From Bacillota bacterium (lineage in GTDB: Bacteria > Bacillota > Clostridia > Acetivibrionales > Acetivibrionaceae), in contig JAEWSG010000244.1 in the NCBI GenBank assembly GCA_023398495.1, positions 1 through 64,000 on the forward strand: a DNA stretch of 64,000 nucleotides. Direction: 5' to 3'. The notes beneath the pieces were generated by a model, which worked only from the letters and a program-made list of their open reading frames with translations, was not told the DNA's origin and searched no databases. Position 1 is the first letter of the stretch. Every line of letters starts with the position of its first letter. Positions 36,297 through 46,788 of this stretch are shown here, in pieces. The translations under genes were made by a program, and so were the position numbers.

Positions 36297-36555
36297 AAAA
36301 TACCCCCTTGTTTATGGAAGTTATAATTCAAACATTTTTACATTCAAGAAAATGCCCTTCTAAAATCGCAGAATAGGAATTTACAAAATTAGCCTGACAA
36401 AAAAGTGAAGCGTTTTTCCCTTATGCTTATATAATTATAACATTTATATTACAAAATAGAATATATATTTTAAGACAACCCAACCAATTTATAGAATTAT
36501 GACCAAAAAAGAATTAAAGAAAAAGAATTAAGTTATTAAAATATTATGTATTATG

Positions 36556-36583
36556 TTGATTTGATTCCAAAATGTGTTATAAT
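36556..36583 (+). promoter_or_regulatory. candidate promoter of the Spo0E-like gene
   Basis: TTGATT (36556-36561) and TATAAT (36578-36583) are 16 bp apart, 87 nt before the Spo0E-like start. It is the clearest signal in the 374-bp divergent gap 36297-36670 between walR and this gene. The gap is otherwise A+T-rich. Confidence 0.5.
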
Positions 36584-36670
36584 AGGGTAAGAAGTTTTTC
36601 ATAAATTAACTACATCTATTTCTGCATAAGCTTTCTTGCATTTCATTATCCTAGTTCAGGGGGGCTGCAA

Positions 36671-36865
36671 ATGTCAAACGAATTAATGTATTATCTTATT
36701 ACCGGAATGCACCTCAAGTTAAACAGACTAATTGAAATCAAGGGTTTTAATCTTTTAGACGAAGAAGTTCAGCATTATAGCAGGAGATTAGATAGAGTTT
36801 TAGATCATTATAATAAAATAAGTTATAAGGACAAGCTATTTAAGCTAAATATTCGAGCCTCATAA
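36671..36865 (+). CDS. Spo0E-like aspartyl-phosphate phosphatase
   Basis: This 64-residue two-helix protein carries the family motif S-x-x-L-D in EEVQHYSRRLDRVLDHY (S37, L40, D41). Spo0E proteins remove phosphate from Spo0A and so delay sporulation. Its presence implies a spore-forming host. A GGGGGG ribosome binding site is 6 nt before the ATG. Divergent from walR. Confidence 0.85.
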   Translation: MSNELMYYLITGMHLKLNRLIEIKGFNLLDEEVQHYSRRLDRVLDHYNKISYKDKLFKLNIRAS

Positions 36866-36922
36866 CAGAAATATCAATAAATCTATAAAATGTATAACTT
36901 TAATTGTAACGTTTATATTTAC

Positions 36923-36941
36923 GGGCGGTCATTGACCGCCC
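36923..36941. terminator. bidirectional hairpin terminator
   Basis: GGGCGGTC-ATT-GACCGCCC forms an 8-bp G+C-rich stem between the convergent ends of the Spo0E-like gene and the PglF-like gene. T-runs are weak on both sides, but the position fits. Confidence 0.55.
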
Positions 36942-36952
36942 TATTTCAATTC

Positions 36953-38797
36953 TCAATTGCCATTTTCCGCTTTTTTATATGTCGGTACTATAAGTTTTAT
37001 ATATTCTGATATACCATCAGAATCTTTCATAATGATTTCCTTAAGACAATCCAATTCTCTCTTAAGAAGAGCCAAATCAGTGTGAATTGGCTTTGCCACG
37101 TATATCTTGTTGTTTTTTGTAGATTCTAGTCCCTCTTCTTTAAGAAGGAGTTCTTCATAAAGCTTTTCTCCAGGCCTTAATCCCGTGTATTCTATGTTAA
37201 TATCAACATCCGGCTCAAATCCGGACAATTTTATCAAGTTTTTGGCCAGGTCACAAATTTTAACCGGTTCACCCATATCAAGAACAAAGATTTCTCCGCC
37301 TTTTGCCATAGCCCCTGCCTGTATTACCAACTGAACAGCCTCAGGTATAGTCATAAAGAACCTGGTAACCTCCGGATGCGTTACGGTAACCGGCCCACCC
37401 TGTTCAATCTGCTTTTTGAATAGAGGTATTACACTTCCATTACTTCCAAGAACGTTTCCAAACCTTACTGCAACAAACTCTGTTTTGCTGATGCGGTTAA
37501 TTGCCTGAATAACCATCTCAGCAATCCTCTTTGTAGCCCCCATTATATTGGTTGGGTTAACAGCCTTGTCCGTAGATATAAGTACAAAACGTTTTACGCC
37601 AAACTTGTCCGCACATTCAGCAACATTAAGCGTTCCAAACACGTTATTCTTAATGGCCTCAGTAGGGTTAGCCTCCATAAGCGGAACATGTTTATGTGCT
37701 GCTGCATGAAACACAACATCAGGTTTGTACATTTCAAATATACTTTCAAGCCTTTGTTTTTCTCTTATATTAGCAATTATTGTATGAAGCTCAAATTGAG
37801 GATTGTTATATAACAACTCATTTTGTATTTCATAGGCATTATTTTCATAGTTATCTAGTATAATCAGCTTTTTGGGTGAAAACCCTGAAATCTGCCTGCA
37901 AAGCTCTGAACCTATAGATCCTCCTCCACCAGTTACGAGAACCACTTGACCCTTAATGTAGGATGAGACCTCATTCACATCAAGGTTTATCGGATCCCTT
38001 CCAAGCAAGTCCTCAATATTGACGTCCCTTACTTTTTGCATCACAACCGTCTCGTCAATAAGCTGTGATACCGAAGGCAGTATCTTAACCTTGCATTGGG
38101 CTTTGGAGCATTCGGCAAATATTTCGTTTATGTCCTTATTACTTGCAGAAGGTGTTGCAATTATTATTTCATCTATTTGATATTTTTCAACTACATTTAG
38201 AATATCCTTTCTTTGGCCCTTAATAGGTACACCGTTAATTTTTTTCCCCTGCTTAAACAAATCATCGTCAATTATAGCCACCGGGGTGCTTTTTAATTCT
38301 GGATGCATCTTCATTTCCTTCACAATTATTGCTCCTGCATCACCACCACCAAATATCAGAACCCTTCTTGAATTTTTGGTGCGTATTATTTCACCCTTAA
38401 TTACTCTCCTGAAAATACGGTACGCAAATCTAATACCTGCTATAAGGAATGCGTCTGTAAGCATACATATTGGGAATATACTTCTTGGAACAGGTGTCCG
38501 GGACAGGAATATATAACTTATCATTATAGAATTGCTTACAAAAGATGCTGCTACTATTAAACCCATTTCATATATTCCTGCGTACTTCCAAAGGCTGTTG
38601 TAAAGTCTGAATACAATATAGGTAATAATCTTAACGCAGGTAGCTATTAATGCCAGCTTTAGTATAGGCTGAGTAAAGCGTTCAGGTATACTTGTGTAGC
38701 TGAAATCAAATTTTAAGAGATATGAAGAAATTAACGATATATTAAATAGTATTACGTCAAAGAAAATTAATGCGTTTGCCCTTATTCTTCGTTTCAT
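36953..38797 (-). CDS. pglF: PglF/CapD-like UDP-GlcNAc 4,6-dehydratase, membrane form
   Basis: Four N-terminal membrane helices (about 7-125) precede a CoA-binding-like Rossmann domain (144-260) and an SDR dehydratase domain with VTGGGGSIG (288-296). The catalytic T409-D410-K411 lies in ISTDKAVNPTN, the large-dehydratase pattern in which Asp and Lys replace the usual Tyr. PglF converts UDP-GlcNAc to the 4-keto-6-deoxy sugar, the first step to bacillosamine. Partner genes for the later steps are at 54444-56847. The family also includes WbpM and CapD, so the sugar product rests on context. Gene separated from its partners by about 16 kb. Confidence 0.85.
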   Translation of the reverse strand: MKRRIRANALIFFDVILFNISLISSYLLKFDFSYTSIPERFTQPILKLALIATCVKIITYIVFRLYNSLWKYAGIYEMGLIVAASFVSNSIMISYIFLSRTPVPRSIFPICMLTDAFLIAGIRFAYRIFRRVIKGEIIRTKNSRRVLIFGGGDAGAIIVKEMKMHPELKSTPVAIIDDDLFKQGKKINGVPIKGQRKDILNVVEKYQIDEIIIATPSASNKDINEIFAECSKAQCKVKILPSVSQLIDETVVMQKVRDVNIEDLLGRDPINLDVNEVSSYIKGQVVLVTGGGGSIGSELCRQISGFSPKKLIILDNYENNAYEIQNELLYNNPQFELHTIIANIREKQRLESIFEMYKPDVVFHAAAHKHVPLMEANPTEAIKNNVFGTLNVAECADKFGVKRFVLISTDKAVNPTNIMGATKRIAEMVIQAINRISKTEFVAVRFGNVLGSNGSVIPLFKKQIEQGGPVTVTHPEVTRFFMTIPEAVQLVIQAGAMAKGGEIFVLDMGEPVKICDLAKNLIKLSGFEPDVDINIEYTGLRPGEKLYEELLLKEEGLESTKNNKIYVAKPIHTDLALLKRELDCLKEIIMKDSDGISEYIKLIVPTYKKAENGN

Positions 38798-38968
38798 ATC
38801 TGACCCCCTGACAACACTTATTGATCTTCCCTATATGAATTATAATTCATTTTGAACCTAAAATACAAGCATTCCTTAAGATTAACATTACTAGTAAAAT
38901 TAGTTACCAAACCAATATCAGAAATTACATTTAATGGAATACATTTGTTTAATATACAATATTTAAGC

Positions 38969-39552
38969 TTAGTAACTTTTTATTTTTTTGGCTGGATTAC
39001 CTGCAATCAAACAATGTCCTTCAGGGAAACTCTTAGTTACAACCGCACCTGCACCAACTATATTTCCTTCTCCAAGTTCTACACCTGGTAAAATTACACT
39101 ATTCATTCCTATCCAACAATTATCACCAAGAGTTACATTCTTTCCTTCAGTATGTCTTTCTGGGTTGTAAACATCGTGATTTGATGTTATAATCCCAACA
39201 TTAGGTGCTATTTGACAATGCTTTCCGATAGTAATAATCCCTCAATTTAGTGCCTGATAGTAATTACCAATACCTTCAAAATTATCTAAGTCATCAATGT
39301 GTAATACAATATTTTTTGGGTTCATAACGATAACTCTTGGCGAAACCGGAAACGGTACTCCCCTGTTAACACCTAATAAAACTCTAGACATAAAATCAGT
39401 ATAAACCCCTCTCCAACCAGCTGCAGTAATCCCACCCTTAAAATATCTACTCTTTAGATATTTTCTATCATAAATAATCAGTGCAAAAATATTACCTATT
39501 ATAAAGATTATTATTGCAGATATTTTTTTATAATATAATTAATTTTACTCAT
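38969..39552 (-). pseudogene. decayed hexapeptide-repeat acyltransferase
   Basis: Translation of the minus strand gives a left-handed beta-helix acyltransferase whose C-terminus is NVTLGDNCWIGMNSVILPGVELGEG..AVVTK, as in serine- and sugar-acetyltransferases. It is broken twice: an in-frame TGA at 39242-39244 (after GNYYQALN) and a frame change near the start at a 7-A run (revcomp of 39527 region). A membrane-like N-terminus precedes the enzyme part. It probably once modified the polymer made by this locus. Confidence 0.75.
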
Positions 39553-39712
39553 AAGTCATCTCTCCAAACCTTACTTATACTATATATTCCGCGGATAACA
39601 TTTTAATTTATTAATTTAACTTTTTCGCGAAATCATATACCTTGATCCATTGAACCCAGATTTTAACAGTCGTTTAAACAAAGTTAAATACAGCTTCCCA
39701 ATAGTTCAGTAA

Positions 39713-41329
39713 TTACTGTATAGAAAATAATTCTTGCCCGTAAAAGACTAAGGAAACAGTTACCAACCTATCAATTAAATCATCAGGTAATTCATCAATA
39801 TTACATTGCTTATTCAATATATTTAACTCCATGCATTTTTGTATTGCAGTTTTATATATTTTCAATTTTTTAACTGCATCGTAAATTTGCGTCTTATTTT
39901 CGTTTAAAGTTTGGCTCTTGGCACCCAACAGTCTTCTAAGTCCTATCTTGAACAAAAATACGTACGAACTGATTGCCTCCTTTATAATAGTACTTTTTTT
40001 GTCAATTAAGGATATCCCTCTCTCCGTTCTGATTGCTGAGATTTTGGGGTAATATTTTGATATTTCTCTTCTTTGCCATTTATTTAATTCCAATTTCCAT
40101 GGATTTACACTGTAAGTCAAATTCATTACATCAATTTCTGAAAATGGTGATATTGAAGGTATGGATAAGTTGTTTGAGTTAGACAATGTAATCATTCTAT
40201 GCCTAAGTATTTCAGCCCCAACCTTGTAATACAACCTGCTTTTTTTATTGTCTTGCTCGTCAAACAGATTGTTTATAACTTTATTTTTCATCTCTTGCTG
40301 CTTATGAATAAACATATCTGTAAAAAATTTTTGATTAAAGCAGGAGGGATTAATTTTCATTTTATAAAACTTATCTTGGTTAACCTTCCCAGAATTATAG
40401 AACGGAAAATCCTGGTTAATAAAACTATTTTTATATAACTCCCCTGCCACACCTCCTAATTCCAGATCAATATCCATCTGTTCAAGCATTTTACTTTTCT
40501 TATGCAATCTATATCTTGATAAAACCCCATATACACCATCACTTCTTTCAAACAAACTTTTAAATTGCTCGATATCAAATTTCTCAATGTTTTCATCACT
40601 GATATATATTTCCTTGTTTAGTACCTTCGCAATTTCTTTGGCAATTAAAACATCTTGTGATTTGTCACTTCCCGATATTACAAGTTTAAATGCCATATTT
40701 AATGCACATAAATGTGCCAATACCGTCCTGCTATCGGTACCTCCAGTAATTACATCCGCTATATTTAAACCTTCTATTGCATTTGACAAATCCTTCATAA
40801 ATTCGCCGAAATTATTATACTTTATATCTTCCCCTAATTTGGGTAATATCTTTTTATGGGGTTGAATACCATTATTAGCTAAAATATAATATTCCATAGA
40901 ATTAGTTCTGTTTATTTCTTTACAAATAGTTTCATAACTGTAAATACAATTGAAACTCAAGAACTGCACTATGGCATCATGGTTCGGGGTAATGGATTTA
41001 AGTTTATTAGTAATTTCAAGAAAACTATCGCATATTACCTTTTCATTTTGACTATAGTAAAAACAACAATTTCCAGCATTATCACCAAAAAACAGAACCT
41101 CATTACGTACTGTGTCAATAATAATAATATGATAAGCACCATAGAAGTTTTTTAAATTTAATACTCTATCTTTACTGTATTCGCATAATAAACTATCAAC
41201 ACTATCTTCGCCCGCTTTTTTCCCTGAGCAAAATACAAATCCCCTATAGAAACATTTTAGACCATCAAAAGAGGCCGTATGATATTTATCTAATTCTTGA
41301 CTTTCTATAATTTTCTTGTCAAAGACCAT
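39713..41329 (-). CDS. asparagine-synthase-like protein without the glutaminase cysteine
   Basis: The C-terminal half is a PP-loop ATP pyrophosphatase (TGGTDSR at 195-201) of the Asn-synthase type. The N-terminal half resembles the class II glutaminase fold (NFYGAYHIIIIDTVRNEVLFFGDNAG, about 61-86), but the protein starts MVFDKK without the Cys2 needed for glutamine hydrolysis. It may therefore use free ammonia or act as an AMP-forming ligase. It lies 18 nt downstream of the amidotransferase gene, so both may amidate a sugar acid. Substrate unknown. Confidence 0.7.
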   Translation of the reverse strand: MVFDKKIIESQELDKYHTASFDGLKCFYRGFVFCSGKKAGEDSVDSLLCEYSKDRVLNLKNFYGAYHIIIIDTVRNEVLFFGDNAGNCCFYYSQNEKVICDSFLEITNKLKSITPNHDAIVQFLSFNCIYSYETICKEINRTNSMEYYILANNGIQPHKKILPKLGEDIKYNNFGEFMKDLSNAIEGLNIADVITGGTDSRTVLAHLCALNMAFKLVISGSDKSQDVLIAKEIAKVLNKEIYISDENIEKFDIEQFKSLFERSDGVYGVLSRYRLHKKSKMLEQMDIDLELGGVAGELYKNSFINQDFPFYNSGKVNQDKFYKMKINPSCFNQKFFTDMFIHKQQEMKNKVINNLFDEQDNKKSRLYYKVGAEILRHRMITLSNSNNLSIPSISPFSEIDVMNLTYSVNPWKLELNKWQRREISKYYPKISAIRTERGISLIDKKSTIIKEAISSYVFLFKIGLRRLLGAKSQTLNENKTQIYDAVKKLKIYKTAIQKCMELNILNKQCNIDELPDDLIDRLVTVSLVFYGQELFSIQ

Positions 41330-41347
41330 TATACCATCCCCTTGTAG

Positions 41348-42475
41348 TTAGAATTTGAATATAGGTTTAACTGTCATATAAGTTTTCTTGATAAATTTAT
41401 ACCATGTAGATTTTTCATATGATGGATAGTCCTCAAATGATTTTATAGGCAGCTTCATAATTTTATCAAATTCCTCATTTGTAAGATTTAATTTTTCCAA
41501 AAATTCTGCCTTGTCTTTTTCAAGCAAACCTCTAGGGTATGGATTATTTTTTAATTCTTCTATAGCCTCTTTTCTCTCCATTTGCTTAGACATAATTAGT
41601 GATGAATAATGAGCCTTTCGCTTATCGATATTGAATTTTTCGGGAAGTATATATGCTTGAAAAAATCTTGTATATACAGACTCATAATGCTTTCCTCCAT
41701 AGTACTCCCAGCCGTATTCCGATTTTAAAAATTCCATAACTTTTTCTTTGTCATAATCTATATAATCTAGTATATTAATTGTTTTTTGTTTTTTAAATAC
41801 CTTGTAATAAGTCATCTTTAGCATTGTAAAATGTGGATAACTTTTTAATTTCTGCTTTCCATACAATTTATGAACTCTTTTTATATACTTCCAATCACGC
41901 TGCCCAACTGATCCTACTGAAACACCAATACCTTCAGTGCTGACATTGCTACCACTTATTATATATTCTATATTATTTTCAGCTGCCAATTTATATATCA
42001 GCCCTAGAATAGCATGGTCAGTAGGATGTTCACAATGGGGAGTTGATGAATATAAAAATGATCTCTGTAAGTCAGAGAATTCATCCCAGTCAAGTTTAAA
42101 ACTATGCATTTTTAAATTTAATTTGCTAATAATATTTTGGATATTCCGTTCTGATATTTCTGTATTCCAACCATTGTCCAAATGCACTACCAAGGGCCTA
42201 AGTCCGTTTTTGACAACCAAATGCATTACATATGAACTATCTATACCACCGCTTAATCCAACAACACAATCATAGTTATTGTTTTTTCCTTTTTCTTTTA
42301 TTTCTGCCAACAATTTTGACAATTTTTCTGAACCATTACCCACGTAGTACGGCGCCGCTTTTAACTTATCAAAATACTTTGTGCATTCACTACATATACC
42401 CTTGCTGTCAAATGTAATATTAGGTATTGTACTGTCCATAACACACCTATTGCAGATTATGTTTTCCTTCTTCAT
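41348..42475 (-). CDS. N-acetyl sugar amidotransferase (WbpG-like)
   Basis: A CxxC zinc-type pair (C8, C11 and C28, C31) precedes a PP-loop ATPase with SGGIDSS (75-81). These are the features of WbpG/PseA-type enzymes, which turn the carboxylate of a uronic sugar into an amide. In Pseudomonas the reaction also needs the HisH2/HisF2 partners for ammonia from glutamine; neither is in the window. WbpA, B, E, D, I homologues at 47916-53137 would make the uronic substrate. GGAGG precedes ATG. Confidence 0.85.
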   Translation of the reverse strand: MKKENIICNRCVMDSTIPNITFDSKGICSECTKYFDKLKAAPYYVGNGSEKLSKLLAEIKEKGKNNNYDCVVGLSGGIDSSYVMHLVVKNGLRPLVVHLDNGWNTEISERNIQNIISKLNLKMHSFKLDWDEFSDLQRSFLYSSTPHCEHPTDHAILGLIYKLAAENNIEYIISGSNVSTEGIGVSVGSVGQRDWKYIKRVHKLYGKQKLKSYPHFTMLKMTYYKVFKKQKTINILDYIDYDKEKVMEFLKSEYGWEYYGGKHYESVYTRFFQAYILPEKFNIDKRKAHYSSLIMSKQMERKEAIEELKNNPYPRGLLEKDKAEFLEKLNLTNEEFDKIMKLPIKSFEDYPSYEKSTWYKFIKKTYMTVKPIFKF

Positions 42476-42562
42476 AATAACGCCTCCTGATTTATACGTT
42501 TTATTGTTTGCATTATCCTTTTGTAAGCCTTATTGCCTGACTCTGCTATAAATATTTTTATA

Positions 42563-44116
42563 TTAACCCATTCTCAATTTTTTCTTAAAAATGGTATATA
42601 ATGTATTAATTTCTTTCACTTTTAAAACCCAACAAATAGCTGCATATAATATCCCTCCTAAAAAAACAGAAAAAACTAAGGAAATCGTTTCATTAATTTT
42701 AAGCATATTGGAGTATATACATAAATAATTATACATTTTATTCACTATAACTCCCATAAGAAAAGATGCAATACTTATTTTTAAAAAATAAGTTCCATTC
42801 TTTTTTAATCCTAAGCTTCCTATTTTTTTGTTAAGCATATAATATAGTACCAGAAAAGCTATACCATGGCCAATTGTTGTTGATAACGCAAATCCCCTAT
42901 GAGACATACTCTTAACAAGTAAAAAATTAAACAGAATATTTGTACCAACCTGTAAAATTCCACATACCATTGGAGTTTTAGTATCTTCAAGCGAGTAATA
43001 TACACTTTGTAATAATCTTTCAAAACCAATAAATAAAGTTGCAACGCTATAGAGCATAAACGCTTGTGAAGTCATTGAAGTAGCACTGCTATCAAACGCA
43101 CCTCTTTCAAAAATAAGCCTGATAATCGGACCTGACAATACTACCATACCTACTGATGCAGGAATCGTAATTAGTGCGATTAGTTTAGATCCATCAATCA
43201 TAACTTTCTTCAAAGCTTCTATTCCATTTTTATTAAATGATTCAGTGAGTATCGGAAATATTACAGTTGTAATTGATACTACAAATATTTCTGTAAAAAT
43301 AAGGCTTGTCTTTGCTGCATAGCTTAATGCAGCAATACTTCCTTCAACTAATGTTGATGACATAGTCTTCTCAGTAATAACATTAATCTGTTGAGCAGCT
43401 AGTGCAATCATTACAGGAATTGAGAGCCTAATTGTTTTATTGACATATTGATCTTTTAAATTAAATATCGGCTTATACTTATATCCATTTTTTATTAAGG
43501 ACGGTATCTGCACAAATACTTGGGATAAATACGCTATAATAGTTGCTACAACCAGGCCCACTAGTCCAAACTTATTACCCATAAATATAAAGTAAAATAT
43601 AAATACTAAATTAAGAGAAATCCCTATAGACGATGGTGCAGCAAACTTTTTTTCACTCTGTAGAAAACCAGAAAAAATAGAGGTTAATATAATAAACATT
43701 ATAATTGGTAGTGCCATTCTATTCAACCTTACAGCCAATTGAAATTGTTCCCCTACAAAACCTTGAGCAAACAATTTTATTATTAAAGGTGAAAAGCACC
43801 AACTAATAGCAATAATTACCAAAGAGAATACCACTAAGATATTCGTAATATTGTTTATATATTCTATTTTTCTTTTTTTGCCACATGCCTCTTCTATACT
43901 TGATAATACAGGTATCAGAGTACTATTTAAAGAATGACTTATCATGCTTACTACAAATGCTGTAGCTGTAATAGCAATTATATAGGTATCAGCCTCAAGG
44001 CTAACTCCAAATTTAGAGGCCATTAATGCTTCCCTAAGAAAACCACTAACTTTACCAATCAATGACAGCCCAACTATCAGACTTGCAGACTTTGCCACCT
44101 TTCTCAATCCTGACAT
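42563..44116 (-). CDS. MurJ/Wzx-type lipid-linked oligosaccharide flippase
   Basis: The product has about 14 membrane helices and MurJ-family signatures: a GKVSGFLREALMASKFG N-terminus, SLIFTEIFVVSITTVIFPILTE, and the C-terminal half with VYYSLEDTKTPM. Because it lies between glycosyltransferases and a polymerase, it more likely exports the repeat unit of this locus than lipid II. ATG 44116 (MSGLRKV) is preferred over the TTG at 44155; the stop of the upstream gene is 7 nt away. Confidence 0.85.
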   Translation of the reverse strand: MSGLRKVAKSASLIVGLSLIGKVSGFLREALMASKFGVSLEADTYIIAITATAFVVSMISHSLNSTLIPVLSSIEEACGKKRKIEYINNITNILVVFSLVIIAISWCFSPLIIKLFAQGFVGEQFQLAVRLNRMALPIIMFIILTSIFSGFLQSEKKFAAPSSIGISLNLVFIFYFIFMGNKFGLVGLVVATIIAYLSQVFVQIPSLIKNGYKYKPIFNLKDQYVNKTIRLSIPVMIALAAQQINVITEKTMSSTLVEGSIAALSYAAKTSLIFTEIFVVSITTVIFPILTESFNKNGIEALKKVMIDGSKLIALITIPASVGMVVLSGPIIRLIFERGAFDSSATSMTSQAFMLYSVATLFIGFERLLQSVYYSLEDTKTPMVCGILQVGTNILFNFLLVKSMSHRGFALSTTIGHGIAFLVLYYMLNKKIGSLGLKKNGTYFLKISIASFLMGVIVNKMYNYLCIYSNMLKINETISLVFSVFLGGILYAAICWVLKVKEINTLYTIFKKKLRMG

Positions 44117-44123
44117 TTTGACT

Positions 44124-45338
44124 TCACCATCTTTTGCATTTTGCATACCCCTCAATAATTTCGATTTCTTTATCTACCCTTTCATTCCATGATAGCATCT
44201 TATTCCGGGAAACTTTTATAGCATTTTCACGGATACTTCTTTCATAATCCTTATCCCTGATTAGTTGTTCTAAATAATCAGGTGCCTCCTCAATATTATC
44301 AAGCAAAAAACCATTCTCTTTGTGGTTAATGAAATTATCCAGTGAGCCATCGTTTTTTGACATAATTACCGCACCAGATGACAGCATCTCATGGAATACA
44401 TTTCCTAAGTTACACATATCATATAAGCTGAATGAGCATATAGCTAACTTACACATCATATTTATTTGCTCCCTGTTAATTACTCCCATATAAATCACGT
44501 TATCTTCTAGTCCTAATTTTTGAATCAATTTTTTCAATTCTTCATAATAATCCTTATTAATAATCTGTCCAGCTAAATATAATTTTAAATTATATCCTCT
44601 TTTATTAATTAAGTTTAAAATCATAATTGCATCTTCTTGTCTTTTCCATTTATCTATACGTGCAACATAAAACAAAAACGGTGTCGCACCAAGACTTAAA
44701 AATCTTTCTTTTAGAATATTTTCACTGACTTCTTCTGAATGATCTATACCATTGTATAAAAAATAGAATTTTGACGGTTCTTTGTTTTTATTAATAAGTG
44801 AAAATGCTTTATCACCATTTGACCCGTCATTTGTTATCAATAAGAAGTCCTTCTTTGATGAAAATACTTTATATTCCAAGTAATGAATAATACTTGCTTT
44901 AAATTTGCCGTTTTTACAAATATAATCATATAAGAAAGTTCCATATAACCTGTGCCCAAAAGGTATATTTAACTTTTTAGCAGCTATTCGACTAGGCTCC
45001 GCTGACTCCCCATGTGCGTATACAAAATCATATTTATTTTCTTTCAAGAGTTTAAACGTCATAGCATATAGCTTTATAGCACTAATTGGTTTCTTTATTA
45101 AGCTAAGTTCCCATCTGATATCCCCAATAATTTGTTCTTTCCTCAACCAATTTACATTAATCTTATATTCAGGTAACTTTTCAAAGTTGTGGATTAACAA
45201 AAATTTGACTTCATGGCCTCTTTCAATCAATCTTTTTAAGGGCTTTATAAATGCAGGCATACCCCTTGGTTCTTCAACACCATTAAATAGAACATCATTT
45301 AAGCCAGTCCATGCTGTTGTAACATATAGAATTTTCAT
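44124..45338 (-). CDS. glycosyltransferase, GT4-like (GT-B fold)
   Basis: The N-terminus (MKILYVTTAWTGLNDV) and the C-terminal Rossmann half fit retaining GT-B enzymes. The latter has FLFYVARIDKWKRQEDAIMIL, then EDNVIYMGVINREQI and FHEMLSSGAVIMSK, where E-x7-E usually sits. The sugar donor and acceptor cannot be told from sequence. It follows the Wzy-like gene and precedes the flippase. Confidence 0.82.
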   Translation of the reverse strand: MKILYVTTAWTGLNDVLFNGVEEPRGMPAFIKPLKRLIERGHEVKFLLIHNFEKLPEYKINVNWLRKEQIIGDIRWELSLIKKPISAIKLYAMTFKLLKENKYDFVYAHGESAEPSRIAAKKLNIPFGHRLYGTFLYDYICKNGKFKASIIHYLEYKVFSSKKDFLLITNDGSNGDKAFSLINKNKEPSKFYFLYNGIDHSEEVSENILKERFLSLGATPFLFYVARIDKWKRQEDAIMILNLINKRGYNLKLYLAGQIINKDYYEELKKLIQKLGLEDNVIYMGVINREQINMMCKLAICSFSLYDMCNLGNVFHEMLSSGAVIMSKNDGSLDNFINHKENGFLLDNIEEAPDYLEQLIRDKDYERSIRENAIKVSRNKMLSWNERVDKEIEIIEGYAKCKRW

Positions 45339-45375
45339 TATATACCTCCCGGGCTATAAGTAATTATGTCCAGCC

Positions 45376-46578
45376 CTATACGGTCTTAGTTAATTTTGGG
45401 CTAATTGCTTTATTTAATAAAATACCTAAAAAAGTCCAAAATTTAAAATCTATTAAATAAGAACTACTAACCATTAAGTGAACAAAACCTATTGAAAACC
45501 AAATTAGCACTAACTTTAGCATATAAGTATTCTTGCTGCTTAAACCTTTTATTAGCAAAAACAAAATTAGACTAATCAAGATAGGGCCCATAATAAGCCC
45601 ATAATTAATAAATATCTCAATAATGAAATTATGTGAAAACCCTTTCCCATCAAGTATTACAACATCACCGCGAATTCCATGTCCAATTATAGGCCTGTCT
45701 AATATTTTCCCAATGAGTACATTGTATATATCTTCTCTGCCACTCATATGAAGTTTAGTTCTCATAAATAATAATAAAGTTCTACTTTCAATCCCATATT
45801 TCTTAAATAAATTGTAAAGAAATAGTATTAGCTGTTCCCAATTAATAAATAATAGTAGACCTGTAACAAAACCCGAAATATAGATTAATATACTTTTAAA
45901 AGTAATTTTCCTATTAAATATAAAAAATTTTACAGCTGAATATCCAATCAAACATAAAATCGGCCCTCTTGAACCTAGGGTAAGTATAAAAACAAATGAT
46001 ATAACGGAAATAAAAATACTAGTCAGCTTTTTATTATCAAAATAATCATCAATAAAAACTATCGTTGGTAATAATAAATAATAAGACAAGGTCATGCTGT
46101 AAAAACCAACTACTGCTTTGCCAGTAAAAATCATCACACTTAATAGCCCCGCAAAAGCAAATACAATAATGCTTGCCTTCTTCATAATATCAATAAATAC
46201 CCTTAAGTCGTAAATACTTTGACTATATATAAATGCAGGTAAGCAGACCACAAAAAATACGCTTGAAACTTCAAAAAGATACACCCTATTATTAGGAAAA
46301 ATCAAATATTGAAATAAAAATATGAAAATTGCAATAAAGTAAAAATATAAGATTTTAAATTTTATCCGTTTTATTACGCCTGGTAAAGCAATAATATACG
46401 TCAACCCTACAAATATCTTGGAAATCGCTTGTATTGTGCCTCCAATAGATGTGCCCAGCAAGTTAAAATATATTAATATAAAATACTGGATTGTCAACAA
46501 TATATACGACGCCATCAATGCTATACTTATTAATTGATCCGTTTTTGGTTTTGTAAATGTATCTTTGTTTTCTTTCAT
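45376..46578 (-). CDS. O-antigen polymerase (Wzy-like)
   Basis: This 400-residue protein has about ten to twelve membrane helices and a large extracytoplasmic loop near residue 260-310 (MRTKLHMSGREDIYNVLIGKILDRPIIGHG), the typical R-x-x-x-W/Y...GxG region of Wzy/O-antigen-ligase proteins. Wzy joins undecaprenyl-linked units outside the membrane. The flippase gene is two genes downstream. GAGG precedes the ATG. Confidence 0.8.
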   Translation of the reverse strand: MKENKDTFTKPKTDQLISIALMASYILLTIQYFILIYFNLLGTSIGGTIQAISKIFVGLTYIIALPGVIKRIKFKILYFYFIAIFIFLFQYLIFPNNRVYLFEVSSVFFVVCLPAFIYSQSIYDLRVFIDIMKKASIIVFAFAGLLSVMIFTGKAVVGFYSMTLSYYLLLPTIVFIDDYFDNKKLTSIFISVISFVFILTLGSRGPILCLIGYSAVKFFIFNRKITFKSILIYISGFVTGLLLFINWEQLILFLYNLFKKYGIESRTLLLFMRTKLHMSGREDIYNVLIGKILDRPIIGHGIRGDVVILDGKGFSHNFIIEIFINYGLIMGPILISLILFLLIKGLSSKNTYMLKLVLIWFSIGFVHLMVSSSYLIDFKFWTFLGILLNKAISPKLTKTV

Positions 46579-46788
46579 AGTTCCATCCTCAAGTAGTAGT
46601 TATTGTTTTAATACAATAAAATAGATCGAAACTTTATAATTTGAAAATACCCACTTTTTTACCAACCAACTTAATTTAAAATAATAGATTAATTTTTTTG
46701 TAAAGTCAAGATATATTATTGGTTTGATTAATAATATTACTGACACTCTTATTACTTAACGTTTCTTGCTTTCCTAAACATACCCAAT

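Noticed and set aside
39713..41329. Asparagine synthetase (AsnB) call
   Set aside because: The Cys2 needed for glutaminase activity is absent, and the gene sits in a polysaccharide locus, so a plain AsnB role is not supported.
42563..44155. Assignment as the essential lipid II flippase MurJ
   Set aside because: The family match is good, but the gene lies between glycosyltransferase and amidotransferase genes of a polymer locus, so a Wzx-like role is more likely.
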